A DNA stretch of 64,000 nt from Trogon surrucura (lineage: Eukaryota > Chordata > Aves > Trogoniformes > Trogonidae): contig CM036639.1 in assembly GCA_020746105.1 (NCBI GenBank), forward strand, positions 3,735,501 to 3,799,500, given 5' to 3'. A model generated the notes under the pieces. The model did no database searches. It saw nothing but the letters and a program-made list of their open reading frames with translations, and had not been told where the DNA came from. The translations under genes and the position numbers were made by a program. Of this stretch, positions 36,101 to 49,900 are shown piece after piece; positions within the stretch are counted from its first letter, which is position 1, and every line of letters starts with the position of its first letter.

Positions 36101-38279
36101 GTCGTTAGGTCTGGCTTAGGCTCTCCACAGCAAAGTGAGCTGCATCCTACTTAGTTCAGATTAGCACTTGCTGTTGCCTACATGGGTAATTTCCTGCACT
36201 GTGTCCCACTTTCTCAGCAAAACGAGCTCCCATTCAGCAAGGCACTTACACGCAGGAACTTACCGCCTTCAGCAAGAGCCAAGCACAAACTCCAGAGCTT
36301 TGCTGATTAAGCACAGAGCTGACAATTCCTTTCCCTCTAGAGCACCTCGCTTCACAGGAGAGTCCTCCACTAAATTTCTCCTCGCTTTCCTAGCAATTTC
36401 TGTCTTGCCCTGGAAACACACATGACAGCACTGTTAGAATCAGAATCTACGGACACTGCACAAAAAGATGTGTGCCAAGCACACGCCCCTGTCAAGGTAG
36501 ATGAATAGCTACAATAGCAAAAGTGATTCGGATCATGCATCTTCTCTTCTGGACTAGTTTTCCCTAAAATGGTACCAACTCAAAAGCGGTGGCACGGCTC
36601 TGGTTGACAAATCAGATCCAGCTGACTGATCAAGAGACTCCATGACTCAGTTTTCCCCCATCTGTCTTTACAGAGGTGGAAGAACGCTTCCCAAATCCCT
36701 TAATAACTTGATTCCTGTGGCCATATCCTCATCCCCCCCTCACTTCCAGATACTCAGACCTGTGCACCTTTCATCTGTGCTCAGGAAAAACATTAAAGTT
36801 CTGCCTGGGTCTGTGATTCCTGCAGGGAATCCAACTGGGGACCAGCCAGTGACAAAACGCCAGTGACAAAAGGAAGCTCTCCCAGCTTTAGTTTCGATGC
36901 AATGCCAGAAGCTGCTGCCATGCATACATGGAGGTTCCTTCTGCTCACACCTCTTTTTGCTGAAAATCACCAGGTCTCATTTATCCTGGAGCTTTACAAC
37001 TAACTAATTAGAAATGGTGGTGACATTCCCCAAGAAGGTGGATCTGAAGTATTTGGAAGAGAAGACAGTTGTGTCCGGTCTCATGCTTCTGGTCAGAAGC
37101 TTTTGACGATAACTTTCATAACACTAAAAATCACCATGGATGAGTGCTGTTTCCCCCTTTCCTGTGCTGTCAGGAAGATCCTGAGAAAGCTCCAATTTTC
37201 AGTGGAATTTACATCTTTGAAGAGACAGTATCAGAAGTACTCCCCAGCCTCATTCGCTTTACCTCCCCTGTTCTCTTCCCATCTCCCAGTTTCTAGCCAA
37301 TCTGTGAAACCTGGGTGCCGTGAGAGGAACAATGTACCTGGGGAGGCAAATGTTTCTTTGCCATTCGCTGGAGCCCCCAGCATCATGACTGGATCAAAAG
37401 CCTTTCTGAAGGACTAGTTCTGGCTGAGCTCCAGCCACAGGCTTGATGCCACAATCCCTACATGAAAGGGTTATGCAAAGGGTCAGGATAGGTGATGATA
37501 AAGTTCCCTTCCAGTCAAAACAACCTACGAACCTCCAAGGAAATCCACCATCCTCTGGCAAGAGCCAGGACCAGACTTTGCGAAGCGTAACAATGTCTGG
37601 CTCCAGAATCGCAGAGGCTGTGCCTCTGAAGAGCTATGAAATCATCTCTTCTGCTTGGGAGGTTCAACAAGCTATGTTGGCATTGCCTGTAAGCTACAGA
37701 CAGCAAGACTGGAATGCTGGAAACAAAACCAGAGCAGATACGCTCAGAATGGCTTTAATGCTAATGTTACACTGCTAAACCAGGAGGGGAACAAACCCCA
37801 ACCAAAAGCATTTCAATATAGTGAAAATCAATTTGGAGATTTCCTTTGGACGTGCTAGGAAGCCGTTGTGCAACCCAGCCTGCTCAGCAGGCCCAAGGTG
37901 GGAATGGCAGAAGCTGCTGCAAGTCAGGACCAAGGCACCTGAGCAGAGCCGTGTGGGAGGCAAGGCCTCGAGTGGCAGGAGAGCAGCAGCTTCAGAGAGA
38001 ACAGGAGCTGGCGGAGATTAATGAAGGAAGTTCAGACAGTATCTGTCTGTAGGAGGGCCGGCTCAAACCAGGGCCATTAACTTGTTGCTTTCTGAACCAC
38101 CAACAGGACTGGAAACAAAAGCTTGTCTGCTCAGCATGGCTCATGTTGAGTGATTACTTAAATATTCCAGCAGAATGAAGAGCATGAAGAAAGGCAAAGA
38201 GCCACTTCAATGGCTGCAGGCTCAGAGGGCTGCAAGTTTTTGCATGAAGCCCGAGTCAAAACCAGGCAGGCAACTGGGA

Positions 38280-38480
38280 TGTAGCCTTGAAAGCAGAAAC
38301 AAATAAATTACTAGCCTTCATTTTCTCCCATTCAGGAGTTTAAATTTTAAGGGGAGTCCATCGACTTTAAATAAATCATGCTTATAATTAAAAACATATT
38401 TTCCTGCGCTGCTTACAAGCCTTCGGATGATTAATAAGGCATTTTTCAAATTACTTTAATTCACACTAATTATGCTGCTT
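38280..38480. promoter_or_regulatory. AT-rich block, candidate regulatory element
   Basis: A stretch dense in TAAT/ATTA cores (for example AATTACT, TTAATAAGG, CTAATTATG) with ordinary complexity and no repeat structure, in otherwise mixed-composition intergenic DNA. Such blocks are often homeodomain-bound enhancers. This is inference from composition only. Confidence 0.25.
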
Positions 38481-39718
38481 GTTTACCCCAGTCAATAATT
38501 TTTCTTCCAGGGAGATAAAGCTATCCCAGGAGGAGGTCTCCCTCCAGGGACTGAGAGGGAAAGGACCCCAGGGAACTCCCCGAGGCCCGAGGGACACATG
38601 GGAGGTCTTTCGCTGGAAGCGACAGAGCTGGTTACATGAGTCACATCACGTCAAACACTCACAGGACTTCTTTTGCTAAGCCTGACTCTCTGCCTGGATA
38701 AGATGAGGAGACACGAGCTCGCTCAGTTCCCAGAGGCCTTGAGCTGTGTTTTGCCTAGACCTTGCCTGAGGTACCAGCCTTACCAAGGAACCAGGCTTTG
38801 TAGGTTTAGCACGAAAAGACAGCACAGCTTCTGGGCTGGGTCAGGTTTGCGCCTGGCAGAAGCCAAATGTGCTTAGAAAGAAGCCTTATCTCCTCCTGTT
38901 TAATTTGCAGATGCTGGAAAGTCTCTCAGCCCTTTAGAAAACGGAGCACAACAAACTGAACAAGAATCCTCCTCCCAGTTATTTGATTCCCTTTCAACAT
39001 CATTTAAAAGATTTTGATGGATATTAAAAAAGCTACGGTACGTTTCCGTACCCGCCTCAGCACCCCAGCCTGCCTTTGTGTGGGAATGGATTTGCTGGGT
39101 CACCCTTCCACAGGAAGGGCCGAAATTATATCCTGACCCAGAAGCCTTTGGGGACATACTAATACCTGCAGGGTGACAGAGTGACGTGGAGAGTTAGGAG
39201 CTGATCGAGCTGCCACGTGCCCCACAGAAGAGTATTCTCACAGAAATTCCTATTCCAACGCTTCACAAATCGTGGTGCTCCTGGTTTGACTCTCCAGGAC
39301 TCCCGTGGCCTCTCCAAAGATAGCAATGACATTTCCTAATCCCTTTACCCTTACTCCTCTGTTTCAAGACATCACTTATTTCATAACCTACGTGTCTCTA
39401 TAGCTGACAGTTATTCTTAGGCAACCGTAAGCTACAAGTGTTCAGCTAAAAAAATACACGTGCTCTGTGTAGCACAAACTGCTCTTCAGCCAGCGGAGCA
39501 CACACAACAGCCCTTGTGGGAGCAAGGTGGGAGACACCAGTCAAGGCTTTCCCTTCTTCACAGACGAAAGCAAGCACTAGTGAGGCACATGATAACAGAA
39601 CTGGTGGTTATCTAACGGTGGCCCAAGTCCCTCAAATCAGGCATGCAGAAGCATGTGAGTTTCTGTGGAAGCCCAATTTATATTAATCAAACCAGCCCTG
39701 AAAAGCATTACCACAAAA

Positions 39719-39724
39719 TTTATT
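39719..39724 (-). terminator. Candidate METTL2 polyadenylation signal
   Basis: AATAAA on the minus strand, about 1.07 kb past the METTL2 stop, followed by TTTTGTGGT and GGTTTG stretches that could serve as the downstream GU-rich element. No earlier canonical hexamer was seen between it and the stop. Confidence 0.4.
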
Positions 39725-40796
39725 CTAATACCTGTTGTACCACACCCTAAAAATAACAAAAGAAAACAACCTGAGATAAAAGGTACTTGCTGTCAAAGGT
39801 GGGGAAATACCTTCAGAAAGCCACAACGTTGGCTTCCTCTAAGAAATTAAGCAAGAGTGGTAAACATTCTTCAGATTTCTTATCAAAGACAGGTGTCTTA
39901 TCTATTTGGGTTTAGCACACCACCATGACACCGTACTGCAGTTTGTGACCCGGGGGCCGCAGCCAGCAAGAGCAGTTTCTCCCTGTTCAAGCAGAAAAGG
40001 CAGGTAATTCTGCACAAAGCCCGGTCCTGTGAGCTGCTTGTGACGCTCTGCTCTCCAGAGGTGCCCCAAAACTGGCATCAGCCCCAAATCTTTGAAAACC
40101 TGAGCCTTGCCTGATCTGAATTTTTAGCACTTGAGCTACAGCGTGCTCGTTCCCTGGAGGAACATCCTTGCGGGCAGTGAGGGCAAGGGAGCACAGTCTG
40201 CTTTCTCCACAGGTTACATCCACACCATGAGGCATCCCTGGGGATGCTGGTACAGAGAAACTAGAGTGCTCTCAGTTCCTGCCCTCGATCGACGCATTTC
40301 ATTCAACTTGTGGATCTGCACAAACCTGAACGACTAGAAGAGAGCTGCATGAGATACGTTGGTTAAGGGATTCATATCAGGATGAGTGACCAGTTGCAGA
40401 GAAGAGCAGATTTACCCTTTGCATGGTTTTTGTTCCCAAGACAAGAGCACACAACACGGAGGTAAGGTCAAAGCTCTCCTTCTGTTTCATATGGAAATCC
40501 AGAGCACGAGTGACTTGTGACTCGCTCAGCTGCTGTAAGACAGCACGACCATTTCTTACATTGTTAAAACCATAAACAAATAAAAAAACTCAGACCGGTA
40601 GCAAGACATCTAAAACACTGCTTAGTCTCCTCTCAGAGAATTTGTCCTTAGCAAGACTCACTTAAAGTGATGCTAGGCACTGTAAAAGGCACCGAGGTCC
40701 TGTGTGCGCTGAACTCTATAAAACCACATCTCATCACGAGGAGACACTGCACGTGGCCACGAAGAAGCTCCGACCTAAAAATCATGCCCTGTTTCC

Positions 40797-40948
40797 TCAC
40801 AGCTGAGAGGCTGCAGGCTTGCGGTACTTGCACTGGATCCATACTCGATACATCGTCATCTGTTTCCCACGGTTCACTTGCAATCGCCGATCAACCAGAT
40901 TCTGGATTTTCTCCAGCCCTGCCGTAGTGAAGAGATCATCTAGTTCAC
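40797..40948 (-). CDS. METTL2: METTL2 exon 9 coding part and stop
   Basis: 152 bp including the TGA stop at 40797-40799, acceptor TTCCAG. It encodes [20 protein letters not shown] and a C-terminus ending [15 protein letters not shown]. Confidence 0.96.
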
Positions 40949-43900
40949 CTGGAAGCAGAGAGAAGCCACAGCTTTCATTTAACTGATGCCTGCTCCCACT
41001 GAGGGCTAAACTACATTGAAAGATGGACCAGAGGAAACTCATGGTCTTACTCTGAAGGGAAACTGAAAGACCAGACAGGACTTTACTGTATCTATGCGCG
41101 GATTAAGATCATGGTTTCTCTAGTTTTCTTTGAGTTTACCCTCTATCAAGGAAGGAAAGAATTATTTGGGGACAACTAGAATTACAGAGATTGACAAAGC
41201 AAAACCAGCAGCTGTTTCAGGCATGGGTATTGCCTGTAGTAACTGATTAAGGGAGCATCTTCTGGCACGTAGGGACAAATCCACTCCTTCCCCCTCCCCT
41301 CTCTCTCCCAAGGAATTTCAGAGTCTGCAAGGGCAAAGAACAGGATCAGACTCACGCTTTTAAACGGTGGCAGTAAGATCGGCACCGTACAGGCTGGAGG
41401 GGAACGGGATTCATTAAGGTTAAGTTTGGGGAAAAAAAAAAAATCCTTACAAAACCCACACCCTGCTGGGGCTCAATCAAAGCACTAAGAGCCCTCGAGG
41501 CTGCAACACTCACACTGGCAGGTATCCCCAACCAAGCAAGTAAGTATCATAGTGCCCCAGTACACCGGCCCTGGGCAAAGCCAGCCCGAGTCCTGCTGAG
41601 CAGCAGAGAGCTTGTTCAGCTGCAGCCTGGGAGCACGTGATTTGTACGGAGTTTCTGTGGAAAAGAGCTAACAGGTCCCAGCTTGCGCTCTTTTATCAGA
41701 TGCTTGCCATCACGAAGCGCTTGCCAAACACGCACGAAACATTAGTTCTGTTGTGACAAACAAGACTGGTGCAGCGGGGAAGGGACTAGTGCGTCGTGGT
41801 TGTGGCACCACTCTACAACTGACTATGCGGAGGGGCCCGTGGTGGAAGTGACTGGAGGTGTGACGGGTGATAAGCAGGGAGAACACAACCCCCACTGAAC
41901 ACCAAGCAGAAACAGAACTGGAGAGGCTGCCTCAGCTCTGTGCCGAGCCACGCCCTTCTTATTTCCTCCGAGGAGAACAGTAAAGCTAAGAGATGTTCCT
42001 TGAAGTGGTGTCCATCTCACTGCACCAGGCAATGAGATTCAGGGAGACCTCATCCAGTTCCACCCCTCCCAGTGCAGCAAACACACCAGTCTTCCTCTAA
42101 AAGGATTTTCCACTGAGGAATTCACCGTGCCATAGTCGCATCAGCAAAGCGACGAGCTCAGGATCCTGCGCCGTTGGGAGACACTTAACATTTCACACTG
42201 TTCCCAGAAAGACAGGCTGGAAAGAGCTAGTGGCAAAACTTGTGGGCACCGGGGCAAGAAGATGTGAGGGGAATCAGAGGGATGTTTTCTAGTCTCCTAC
42301 CTTGTGTGAAGAAGTAGACTCTGGTGCCATCACCTCTGACATAGAAGTTATCAGACAGACATTGACCTAAGGGCAAGAGGGATTTAAACAGTTACCAGCT
42401 ATCACTTAAAAATCAACAACTGCCATCCAATAAAAGGTGCTTCTCCCAGCACACGCTGTGCTTAAGGGGAATTAATGAGCTGCCTCCTAAAAAGGGCAGA
42501 GACTACTCCAGAGAAGCATCGTCTATTAGTAATCTGGCAGGACTTCCCAGGAGAAAAGAAAATACCTTTCTTAAACCGAAGCTGGGCCAGATCATAACGG
42601 CCATAATCTCGTAACAAAATCATTCCTCCTGGTTTCAGAAGGCGACTCAGTTGGGTAACGATGCGTTGCATCCTGAGAAAAGAAAAAACCAGAAGTATTC
42701 AATGATCTGCAAAATCATGCTTGTTTCCTTAGCCTACTTTCCAAAAAGAAGGTATGAAATTTTACACATGTTCCAACTTCATATAAAGAGCTACCAAAAG
42801 CTAACACTTTTTTGAGCTCTCTCAGACTAAGGTGGGTTGATTTTATTTGTACCTGTGAATTTCATTTTCTGAGGCTTAATGGAAAACTGGACCAGACACA
42901 GAACAAACGTTAATCTTCCCTGATATGAGGGGACTCTACTACCACAGAGCTCCAGCTCTACAAGCATTATCTTCTGCAACCAGAAGGAATTACTAAAACT
43001 TACCTCTCTGGGAGAATCGCTGAGAGGACAAAGATAAGAATAACAACGTCAAGACTCTCATCTGGCATTGGGAAAGGACTTTGTTCACTGCACAGGTCAT
43101 GGACAAATGCAAAGCAGCGAGAAGAATCATATTCTGCGTTGTTCTGTATGTGAGGGAAGAGAATTTAGAGCATTAGCAGCAGACCCTGAATCTCAATATT
43201 ATCTGCACATGGGAGCAGTTTAACTTTCACATAACAAAGTGGTTTGTCCAGAGATCTGTTTCAGCCTCACTGGACTAAGGCAGATGGGGTCAGATAGGTT
43301 CCCTGGTCAGACAAGGAACAAATGTGAGAAATAAGTACACACGTGAGCCTTACAAAGAACTTGGGACTTGTTACGTTCAGACCATCAGCACTGCCAAAAC
43401 CCCAAAACTGGATTGAGGGCTTATTGCAATTTTAAGGTCAGACCGTTCACTCATAGTGGTAAGAAGTGAGGGATTCACACTGTTAAGTGGAAATCTTTAC
43501 AAAAGTGAGAGCATCAGGGTGCCTCTCTGCCTCACTGAAATCGATATTAATTTCAACGACAAGCAGACAGCTCTCAATATTCCAAAAATCAAACCTGGCT
43601 GCCTAAAGTTACACTCCTAAAAAATCACACTTAGGCTTCCAAAAGAAGTCGTATAATTTCCTAAGGCTGCTGCTACAGATTGCAGTAGCCTCTATAAACA
43701 GTGCTTGTGTCACCTTAAGGGGATGAAACGGCACGCTGCCCCTGCTGCTCTGCTCCCCATCTCATCTCATGACGTGACTGAGTACATTTGATACTTCGTA
43801 TATTCTCACTTCTGTTCTGACCTCAAATTTGTGAGCAGTATTTGTCCCCTAACTGAATTCCAGCCTCCTGCTCCGCAGACAACAGTATCCCTCCTCAGCT

Positions 43901-46900
43901 GTGTGTGCAGAAGCAATCAGGCCACATTCCCAGAACTGCAGTGACAGGAACGCACACACAAACCAAAACCAGCTTCAGCTCCTGTTAAAAAATAGCCTGA
44001 ATGTTTTCAAGGTTCAGCAGTTACTCAGCTAAAAGAGAGCTGGGTTTAAAAGACTACTGTCAACCACAGGGGAAAGAAAATCTGGCTGACTTGTCTTCTA
44101 CCAGTGTGACATTTTGAGAACTCCAACTTCCCTCATTTCTACAGTCTTTGATGGCTCATTTTCCTGATTTACCAGTGCAAAGGCCAGCATCAGGGCTGGC
44201 TAAAAATTGGAAGCTGCGAACACAGCTAGACAGCCGGTGGCAGCTGTGACGTATTTGTGTTAATGTGCAATTGTCACTGGGTGCTTCCCACGTTCATAAG
44301 TCACCATTGAGTTTACCTGGACAAGATCCACAGCTGTCGTAGAAAAATCACAGCAATAAACAAAAAGGCCTGGGTCGCTGAAATAAATAAAAGGAACTAT
44401 CGTCATTGACATAAAGGTGCTCCACAGGAATTAAGAAGCATCTCAAAAGCACAGAATCAAGAGCCAGAAATCCTGGGCTTTGGTCTATCTCTGTCAATAA
44501 TGCAAAATCTGGTGGATCACGTTGCTCCTTTACGCCTCAGCTGTTCCCATACGGAACTGGCTGCTTACTCTTCCTTCCAGAAATGGAGAGATACTGAGGG
44601 CTGTACGAAATATGCTTTCAGAGAAATACAATAAACTTGCACCACGTTTTGTGGGCTGTGCTCTAAGACCAAAGATTTCCAAGCTCGAAACCCAATGACG
44701 TGAAGTTGCAGATGGCAAACGTACCATTTGCATCCGGCCTTTCTCCGAGATTGTCTACACTAAGAACACGTGTAACACTTTTCCAGCTGTTTTTCAGAGG
44801 CTGGGCTATCATAGAGGTAAAAACCTACTGCGAGTGACTTACTTGTTGGTTTGTAAAATTGGGAAGACTGTATTTCCAGCACCACAGCCAACCTGCACAA
44901 AAAAAGTAGATGTATGCACAGTGAAAATAATCTCTACAGCATGTCCCACGCAGCTGATTTCAAATCGTCTCTCTACAGCCCTGGAACAAAGAGCAACTCA
45001 GGAGTGACAACTGAGCACAGCAGTGACCGTTTTCCAACCTCGCTGCAAGACCTGACTGCGCTCAGCTCTGAGGCGCAGGTTTACGTATAAGCATTTGTGG
45101 GAAACCACTAAGCCGGTTCTCGCAGAAATCTCGCTAACAAGCTGTATATTGTTGCTCTTTTGAAAACTGTTATTGCCAGAATCCCAAGCATAACAACCAC
45201 TATGAGTCACCGAAGCATCAGCAAAAGCCACGGATTAGTTGCGTTCACTTCCATAGAAAATCAGAGCAACGGAGAAAGAAGTTTGCTTTGCTATAATTAC
45301 ATCCTGCTGTTTCAGAGTTCCCTTCACTAGATGGCTCTTCCTCAAGTTACACCCGGGCCTGCAAGGATTCTGCCTTATTATTCCTTCTCCTGGTTCCCAT
45401 TTGAAGAGAAGATGGCTCACATAGCCGGGTTTGGGGAATTCATCTCTGAATGTTTAAGGAATCAGTAAAATCGAAACAGACTAAGCAAAGAACACCACTG
45501 ATAGCTTGCAGTGACAGGTATTACCGAAAGCTCTGGGGTGAGACAGGAAAGCCACAACGACCCGAGAACATCAAAGCCCGAGGAAGTCTCAAAGCCTCAG
45601 ATTATATAAAAAAACCAAGGGGACAGTTCATATTGACTCTCCCTGGAAGGGTGGAACTTCCACAGAACATGAAGCATTCAACAAAACCAGCAATACCTAC
45701 TGCCAACAAACCAGAGGTGGCAGAGCAAAAGCTCATAACCAGCTGTCAGGAGTCTAATATTTAGAAGTCCTACAGAATTTTCTGGGACAAACCCTGTAAC
45801 AATCTGAGATTCCCCATTATTACATGCGCCAGAAGGAAAAAAAAAAAATCAAGCAGCATCTTTACGTTCTCGGTTTCATTGTTTTCTTTCACACCTCCCA
45901 AGGCAAATGAGTCAGCACAAAGATGCAAAAGACAAATGACAAGGGAAAGCTTTATACAAGACAAGCAAAAGAATCAGCTTCTGCAAAAGATGACTTTTAA
46001 ACGCTTGTTTCGACATCTGATAGTAATAGTTTGTCTTTTAAACTCGGTAACTTCTTACGGTCCTTGTGCTCTTGCCAATTCACAGCCTGAACCAAAAGAA
46101 TCCCAACAGATTTAATTCAGTTCTAAGCTGCCCTCTGGTTTTCACATTTTACTGACTTAAGGCAACCATCCCATTCACTGCTTGCCAACGACACATATTT
46201 TTACGCCCCAGTCACACTAACACGGATACAACGGACTGTCCGACACGTGACTGTGCGCTACATCCATTACCTCTAATATTCTGTAAGACGCAGATGATCC
46301 TGGGTAATCTCCATCACTTTTATTCTGCTCGCTGTGCTTCTGTGCAGCCAGCTCCTCTGCGCAGATCTCGGGTGGCTTTTTCATCAGGTTTAACTGATTC
46401 TCTGTCCTAGTTTCCAATGAACAATGTCCATTTTCACAGCTTCCCATCCCTTCATTGTTGGGTTCTTCTTTGTTACTAAATTTGTGCACCGAATTCCCGT
46501 CTTGATTTAGGTTCCTATTAGGTGCCAGCTCAGGAAATTCAGTGAAGAGCCAATGCCTGTCCTTGAAGAAGCCATTTTCGTGGATTTTATAAAAGTCATC
46601 CCAGTACCTCTTAGCATTCACCTCATATTCCTCTGTGGACACAAACGAAAACGTCACCAGCAGTCAAATGGGAAGGTCTCAGAGTTTAATCAGTTCAGAC
46701 AGTGAGGGATCCCTGCAGACGTCTATTCACCAATCTACTTTAATAAGCAAGGTTATTGATCGAAAATCACCTTTATTTAAATCGTTCCATCCCGCACAAA
46801 CACTCAGCCTGACTCCTCACAGTCACTTTCTTCAGAATAAAAAGGGAAAGAGAGAAGAGGCAGGATTTAAAGGAAGCTGGCACTGGAAAAGGCCTCTCTG

Positions 46901-49900
46901 AAGTAGGCTGAAATGAAGAAATCCAGGTTTTACTCCCACCTCTAACATTAACTTGTTCACTGCGCTGGGGTGATATATCTGGAGCCTCATGACACCAAGT
47001 GTCAAGCACTTACAACTTCTGAGGGATTCTGTGACAGCTGCCTGGAGCTGAAGAGCTCCTGTCCAACACGCTACCCATTTTTTTTCAGATGGAGAAACAG
47101 AAAAATCAGCCAGCTACAGAGTCTCGGCAGAAAGCTCAACTAGCATTTGCGCAATGCTCTGAGATTACAGGACAGCACGTTTTACTGTGCTGGATCTCAG
47201 TCTCCAGCGCTTTGTTTTCCACAGTTCGGTGCATGTTAGAGCATCACACATTTAAGAAATCAAAACAAAAGAGAGGAATGGGCAGAACTGACCATTGTCA
47301 TCAAAATCATAGTGGAGAGCTAAGGTGGACAGACTATAAATGGTAAGAATTCACTTTGGCAGAAGCATTATCATTTTCACACCAAGCGGATACATTCCAG
47401 GAGCAAGATGAGTATTGCAGAAAACTGCAAGAACTCTTAAAAAAGCCACGATCTATCGAAATTTGAGTTACCCACACAATTGTTTCCACACACCTTCGCA
47501 AATATCAGATCAAGTACAGTTCTAGGGGAACTATTTTTGACATGGGAAGTTATGAATCCAGCTGCCTTCCTGAATTCTCATCAATGATCTCTGTCCTGGG
47601 AAAGAAAAGCTAATTATAGCATCCTGTGCTTGTAATCGCCACGGCCAGAGATCCCAGCTTGCAGCCCCTCAGCCATCTTTGCAGAGCAACAATTAAATGA
47701 TTCTCCCACAATTAAAGACGATGACTGTACGTGAGAAGGGATCACTCCTCTCCACCACCTACAACGAGCAGGGTTAAGAGAAGAAGCAGGCATCTTAAAA
47801 CTGGAGACTGGCATTACTATGTGAAGGGCAGTTTATTTACTAGCCTTTCCGAAAGGCATACAAGCATTTAGAAGGTATCTGAAATGATACAGTAAAATGA
47901 ACCACCTGGAAAAAAATATGTAGCCTCAGCCAAATACAGACAAAAATGGCTTTAATGAAGAACTGCAAGCCGGTCGTATGAATATTTTTAGTAGGATCTA
48001 TCCCTAAAGCCCAAAGAGCTAAATATAAAAATAATCTCTTTACCTCAACTACACGGATTTTATCCTTTTAAGAAGCCTCGTCCTTAAACTCCAATCCGAA
48101 AGAAATTTTCATGTCTGTTATTAGACTAGAGCAGTGAGTTCGTGCCATGCTCTTGTCGTAGCTCAAAGCAAGCAGGGTCGAGTCAGTCCACTATTGGCAC
48201 AGAAGAACTCAAGGACTGCTAATGTCAGAAGAAGAAGTGTTATTGATTCATACCCTGGCGTACTCCTTCCTGAACTAGCTCCTTCCGTGTACTAGCAGGG
48301 ATATGCAGGGCTGCTGGGGCTGGAAATGCTGTTTCCCTTAACAACAAAAAAATAAAGTCCTGATTCCTCCAGGTCCTGAACAATCCCACGACAGCCCGAC
48401 TGTAACGGGATGGTTACCTGAGATGCTGGGGCAAAACTGCAGCCCAGCCAATTTGGATTACCCACATTTTTGCCACAGTATAACACTGAATGAGACACTG
48501 TGCTCTTCCTGTGTTAAACTCTTGTGAAATTTGGTTGGATGCTATCGAACAGCTGTTATACTCCAACCCACATGTGTGGACGTTTTATTTAAAGCTCATT
48601 TACCTCACAGTCTAGTGTTTTCACAGCACTGGAATACAGGATCAGTAACAACACAAATGCAGAGAATCAAGGGCCAGCTGACAAAGATCAAGAAACAGAT
48701 TTAAAGCAAAAAAACCCCCAAACCCAAACCACACCATATTAATTTTTCAGTCTGCCTTCCTGCACAACTTATGCCAGAAACATTCGCATAATACTTGCTT
48801 TGAGACCCTTTTTGTGGTATTAGCTTGTGGGGACATCGGCGTGCGAGCCAGGGTCCTCCAGAGACTTTCTTGATAAGGACTCCTGACCTTTCTGTTCGTC
48901 TTTGTCAGGACACCCCCAAAGCCAAGCCCATACTCACCCTCTCACACTGCAGAAGAAGGGCAAACAAAAGTAACTGTTCACAACAGACAAGAAGAGAACC
49001 AGGGACCCCCTCAATTGCATGGGGGCTAATTATGGAGCCTCAAAAGGAAACCAAGGAACTCTTCCACTTCTTTCTTTTGTTCGCAGCCAGAAGACACATC
49101 TTCGCCATACCCCAAAGAACTTCTCTCCTTCTTCAGGACAAATCCTGACAGCCCCAAGAAGTCCACAGAATAATACAGCCATAATGACCAATAGCCCGCC
49201 TTTGTTCTCTCGCTTGGACATTAGTGATTCTCAAAATACTAGACCCTTCAGGCACATTTGGCTGGGCTGGCTTCTCTACGTTTCAGCCATCCCATTGTCT
49301 TCACACGCCTCCCACTGAATAGCAACCATCAAAATTTGACCGGCCTCCATTGTTCAGTCTGGGAAATACATCAGGAAGAGCTGACAAACTGCTCTAACAG
49401 CAAATTGCTCCACAATTTCGGCGTCGTATATAGGTTCTCAAGGCATGACAGACAGCGTCCTTTAATGTCAACCAGATTTTAAAATGAACTCGACACAATG
49501 GGCATCATAATAGGAACTGCTGGATACTGCTGGGAATCCAAGAAATTCGGAGGGTTGCTCTTTGGTGTAATTAAATTTGCTATTGTGAACACAACTGGAA
49601 GCTATATCGGAAGTGTCTCAATAGCTTCAGTAGTGCTCAGCGTCGCCTGAGCAGATGAGACACGCAATTTAATTTGAACAAAAGGAGCAGATCCATCCTA
49701 GAGCTCGGCAGGGTACAACAAAATCATCACTGAACAAGGCTCTTAATAAGAAACCATTCCACCATCTTTAAGAGACCGGGTGATATCTAACAGGAGTGGT
49801 GGAAAGCTGCATTATTAACCCACTCAGAACAGTTTCAGCCACACTACTTGGCTACAGAGCCGTGCATGTTTAGCTTGATTCAGAGTCAGGTAACCTCTGC

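Larger units (their letters stand above)
29761..39700. other. Intergenic region between TLK2 and METTL2
   Basis: About 10 kb without a supportable gene. The first kilobase stays G-rich. It holds one CR1 fragment (32.56-32.67 kb), a 9-bp tandem repeat at about 33.08 kb and an AT-rich block at 38.28-38.48 kb. Open frames of 60-160 codons exist on both strands but show no family resemblance, no coding bias and no consistent splice context. Confidence 0.7.
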
